From contig CALMBS010000215.1 of the NCBI GenBank assembly GCA_937860285.1, positions 1 through 8,034 of the forward strand: 8,034 nt of DNA. Direction: 5' to 3'. Below the pieces are notes generated by a model. That model made no database searches, was not told where the DNA came from, and saw nothing but the letters and a program-made list of their open reading frames with translations. Source of the stretch: an uncultured Chloroflexota bacterium. Its GTDB lineage: Bacteria; Chloroflexota; Dehalococcoidia; UBA2247; RBG-13-53-26. Position 1 is the stretch's first letter. Each line of letters starts with the position of its first letter. Positions 6,007 through 8,034 of this stretch are shown piece after piece. The translations under genes and the position numbers were made by a program.

Positions 6007-7266
6007 CTAGGCCGCTTCCCTGGCCGCGATGTCCTTCCGGTAGTGGCAGCCCTCGAACTGGATGCTGGGGATGCTGGCGTAGATCTTCGATCGGGCCTCG
6101 GCGATACTCCTCCCGATGGCAGCCACGGTGAGCACCCGGCCCCCGCTGGTGACGATGCCGCCCTTGAGAGCGGTGCCGGCGTGGAAGACCATGACGCCCT
6201 CCTCTAGCCGGTCCAGGCCGGTGATCGGGAGGCCGGTCTGGTACTTGCCGGGATAGCCTCCGGAGGCCAGCACCACGCCGACGCAGGGGTCCTCACTCCA
6301 CTCGATCTTCATCTGGCCCAGCCGGTCGTCGATCACCGACAGCATGATGTCCACCAGGTCGGTCCTGAGCCGCGGGAGCATGACCTGGGTCTCCGGATCG
6401 CCGAACCTGGCGTTGAACTCCAGCACCTTGAGGCCGTCGCCGGTGATCATCAGGCCGGCGTAAAGGACGCCCCGGTACGGCATCCCCTCGGCGGCCAGGC
6501 CGCGTACGGTCGGCTGGAGGACGGTGCGCACCGCTTCCTCGAACATCGCCTGGCTGAAGAAACCGGGCGGGCTGTAGCCGCCCATGCCGCCGGTGTTCGG
6601 GCCCTGGTCATGGTCGAAGACACGCTTGTAGTCGCAGGCAGGCACCATGGGGCTGACGGTCTGTCCGTCGGTGAAGGCCAGCAGGCTGACCTCCCGTCCC
6701 TCCAGGCATTCCTCCACGATGACCCGCCTCCCTGCCTCGCCCAGGGTCTTCTTCTCCATGGCGTCCGACAGGGCCTCCAGGGCCTGTTCCCTGGTGGCGG
6801 CCACGGTCACGCCCTTGCCGGCGGCCAGGCCGTCAGCCTTGATGACCATGGGGGCCGGCCGTGAATGGACATAATCCACAGCCCTGGCGTAGGAGGAGAA
6901 GACCTCACCCTGGGCGCAGGGCACCCGGTATTTCTGCATGATGTTCTTGGAGAAGACCTTGCTGGCCTCGATCTGGGCCGCCGCCCTGGTGGGGCCGAAG
7001 ACCCGAAGCCGGCGTTCCTGGAACAGGTCGACGATGCCGGCAGCCAGGGGCGCCTCCGGGCCGACCACGGTCAAATCGATCTTGTGCTCCACGGCGGCCG
7101 CGGCCAGGGCCTCAAGGTCGGTGGCCGCCACGTCCAGGTTGCGGGCGAGGCCTGCCGTGCCCGCGTTCCCCGGGGCGGCGAAGATCTCCCTGACCCTGGG
7201 GCTCTGCCTGATCTTCCAGGCCAGCGTGTGCTCGCGCGCGCCGTTGCCGATGACCATCACCTTCAT
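6007..7266 (-). CDS. purD: Phosphoribosylamine--glycine ligase (GAR synthetase)
   Basis: PurD joins phosphoribosylamine and glycine with ATP to give GAR, the second step of de novo purine synthesis, in the cytosol. The 419-residue monofunctional length is typical, with no PurM or PurN fusion. It has the ATP-grasp layout: N-terminal GNGAREHTLAW (7-17), NAGTAG (34-39), VVGPEAPLAAGI (67-78), the ATP-binding IKADGLAAGKGV (142-153), NTGGMGGYSPP (224-234), the metal/ATP motif LEFNARFGDPETQ (282-294) and the C-terminal YRKDI (409-413). AGAGAGGT lies six bases before ATG 7266. The gene follows the flavodoxin-like gene by 13 bases and precedes the t6A block. Confidence 0.98.
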   Translation of the reverse strand: MKVMVIGNGAREHTLAWKIRQSPRVREIFAAPGNAGTAGLARNLDVAATDLEALAAAAVEHKIDLTVVGPEAPLAAGIVDLFQERRLRVFGPTRAAAQIEASKVFSKNIMQKYRVPCAQGEVFSSYARAVDYVHSRPAPMVIKADGLAAGKGVTVAATREQALEALSDAMEKKTLGEAGRRVIVEECLEGREVSLLAFTDGQTVSPMVPACDYKRVFDHDQGPNTGGMGGYSPPGFFSQAMFEEAVRTVLQPTVRGLAAEGMPYRGVLYAGLMITGDGLKVLEFNARFGDPETQVMLPRLRTDLVDIMLSVIDDRLGQMKIEWSEDPCVGVVLASGGYPGKYQTGLPITGLDRLEEGVMVFHAGTALKGGIVTSGGRVLTVAAIGRSIAEARSKIYASIPSIQFEGCHYRKDIAAREAA

Positions 7267-7272
7267 GCTGAT

Positions 7273-7280
7273 ACCTCTCT
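7273..7280 (-). promoter_or_regulatory. Ribosome binding site of purD
   Basis: AGAGAGGT lies six bases upstream of ATG 7266. Its first base is in the TGA stop of the preceding gene, consistent with co-transcription and reinitiation. Confidence 0.6.
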
Positions 7281-7927
7281 CAGGCCGGCCGTGGCCTGCT
7301 GTCCTTCTCTATCATCTCGCCCGTCCTCTCGTAGTGCCTCCTGATCATGGCGATGACGGACTCGGGAATGACCGGTTTGACGAAGACGTCCGCTCTGGCA
7401 CCGGTATCATTGCCCGCGATGTCGGCGGCTATTCCGGCATAGGCTCTCTTCAGTTTGCGGTAGAGGAACGGGAATCCCTTTGTGGCCACTACCACCGGTC
7501 CCGTCCCTATGCAGATGGCGAACCGCCAGTCCAGGGACAGCCGCCGGCAGAAGTTCCGCAGCACCCTGATGGCCTCCCCGGTGGTCTTCTCCGCCCTGGG
7601 GAAGGCGCAGTTCACGATGGCGTAGACCCTGGCGCCCCTTCGGCGGTCCCCGCCGGATGCAGCGTACATGTGGTAGTCCTCCAGAAGCCTCATCAGCGCC
7701 CCGGGCAGGCCGTAGTTGTGCAGCGGGAAGACCAGCACGATGGCGTCGGCGCGGGCCAGGCAGCCCAGAGTCTCCGCGGGGTAGCTGTCCCGCACCCTGG
7801 CCTTCACCGTGACCAGCGTCTTGCGGTATTCTGCGTCGGGTAGCCTGAGGCTAAGGTCCCTCAGGAACCGAAGCGACGCGGCCTTCTCTCCCCGCAGGCT
7901 CCCGTTGACGATGCAGACGTCCTTCAT
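7280..7927 (-). CDS. Flavodoxin-fold NAD(P)H-dependent oxidoreductase-like protein
   Basis: This 215-residue protein looks like the NADPH-dependent FMN reductase/flavodoxin-like superfamily. NGSLRGEKAAS (8-18) follows the first strand and matches the FMN-phosphate loop pattern NGSxRxxxxS. LVFPLHNYGLPGALMRLLEDY (65-85) matches the second flavin-contacting segment. RVYAIVNCAFPRAEKT (100-115) looks like the next strand and loop. The C-terminal part (about 150-215) is basic and shows no motif I recognise. No signal peptide or membrane span is seen. ATG 7927 is the only usable start, since a stop lies upstream in frame with no other initiator codon between; AGGGG lies nine bases before it. The fold is fairly clear, but substrate, role and gene name are unknown. 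Its place 13 bases before purD suggests co-transcription, not necessarily a shared pathway. Confidence 0.78.
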   Translation of the reverse strand: MKDVCIVNGSLRGEKAASLRFLRDLSLRLPDAEYRKTLVTVKARVRDSYPAETLGCLARADAIVLVFPLHNYGLPGALMRLLEDYHMYAASGGDRRRGARVYAIVNCAFPRAEKTTGEAIRVLRNFCRRLSLDWRFAICIGTGPVVVATKGFPFLYRKLKRAYAGIAADIAGNDTGARADVFVKPVIPESVIAMIRRHYERTGEMIEKDSRPRPA

Positions 7928-7986
7928 ATCGCGCTGCCCCTGGCGGCCAGGCGCCCCTCTGACATACCCGGTGCGCGGGCCCTCAC
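7924..7986 (-). CDS. Possible 20-codon mini-ORF
   Basis: A GTG at 7986 opens 20 codons ending in a TGA that overlaps the flavodoxin-like gene's ATG as ATGA. AGGAGGT, a full match to the 16S anti-Shine-Dalgarno sequence, lies ten bases upstream. The GTG also overlaps the stop of the apparent upstream gene as GTGA. The predicted peptide is basic and Ala/Gly/Arg-rich with no recognisable family. It may be a translational-coupling ORF or chance; evidence is limited to these signals. Confidence 0.25.
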   Translation of the reverse strand: MRARAPGMSEGRLAARGSAI

Positions 7987-8034
7987 GCTGGAGGCGACCT
8001 CCTCAGCGCCTGGCAGATGTCCCCGTTGTCGTCC
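7983..8034 (-). CDS. 3' end of an unidentified upstream gene (partial)
   Basis: One minus-strand frame reads from the right edge (first full codon at 8033) through DDNGDICQALRRSPPA to a TGA at 7985-7983. Its codons mostly end in G or C, like the rest of the window, so it may be the C-terminus of the preceding operon gene. A second frame is also open from the edge to the TGA at 7924 and cannot be excluded; the third frame stops early. Sixteen residues are too few to name a product. Confidence 0.35.
   Translation of the reverse strand, partial: DDNGDICQALRRSPPA

Noticed and set aside
6938..7843. Plus-strand open frame of 301 codons opposite purD and the flavodoxin-like gene
   Set aside because: It crosses two well-supported genes on the other strand and their junction, and shows no domain signature; it is a GC-driven shadow.
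7943..7962. Small inverted repeat around CCTGG-CCG-CCAGG before the flavodoxin-like gene
   Set aside because: A five-base stem with a three-base loop is expected by chance in DNA this GC-rich, and no U-tract or operator-like context is present.
1..8034. Mobile element, phage, CRISPR or defence system
   Set aside because: No transposase, integrase, direct-repeat array, tRNA attachment site or toxin-antitoxin pair was seen. All recognised genes are housekeeping or metabolic and share base composition and strand.

Overview
This GC-rich window (well above 60% by eye) is almost wholly coding, with every supported gene on the minus strand. Transcription therefore runs from high to low coordinates. 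TsaB and TsaE, the bacteria-specific partners of TsaD, mark it as bacterial DNA. The mix of t6A genes, purine genes and a geranylgeranyl-reductase-like flavoprotein would fit a high-GC Chloroflexota such as the Dehalococcoidia, but that is a guess from general knowledge of gene neighbourhoods.

Layout in transcription order: the 3' tail of an unidentified gene (about 8033-7983) and a possible 20-codon mini-ORF (7986-7924); a flavodoxin-fold NAD(P)H oxidoreductase-like protein (7927-7280); purD (7266-6007); tsaE (start probably 5963, stop 5466); tsaB (5469-4762); tsaD (4745-3741); a long Sua5-type tsaC (3744-2728); a GGR-family FAD oxidoreductase (2731-1550, GTG start); purE (1533-1054); and purB (1018 to the left edge, C-terminus missing).

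The genes are tightly packed. Three junctions are 4-base ATGA or GTGA overlaps: tsaE/tsaB, tsaD/tsaC and tsaC/GGR. The remaining gaps are 13 to 43 bases. No promoter, rho-independent terminator, tRNA, rRNA, CRISPR array or mobile element was seen, and no gene-free stretch exceeds 300 bases. The window looks like the inside of one long operon.

Two essential processes are interleaved. PurD, PurE and PurB carry out three steps of de novo IMP/AMP synthesis. TsaC makes threonylcarbamoyl-AMP, and TsaD with TsaB and TsaE transfers the threonylcarbamoyl group to A37 of ANN-decoding tRNAs (t6A). The GGR-like enzyme and the flavodoxin-like protein are the two members whose substrates cannot be read from sequence. 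I found no convincing new defence or mobile system. The best leads are the GGR gene coupled to tsaC, an atypical loop in TsaD, a perfect 12-bp hairpin inside tsaB, and a possible leader-type mini-ORF at the right edge.
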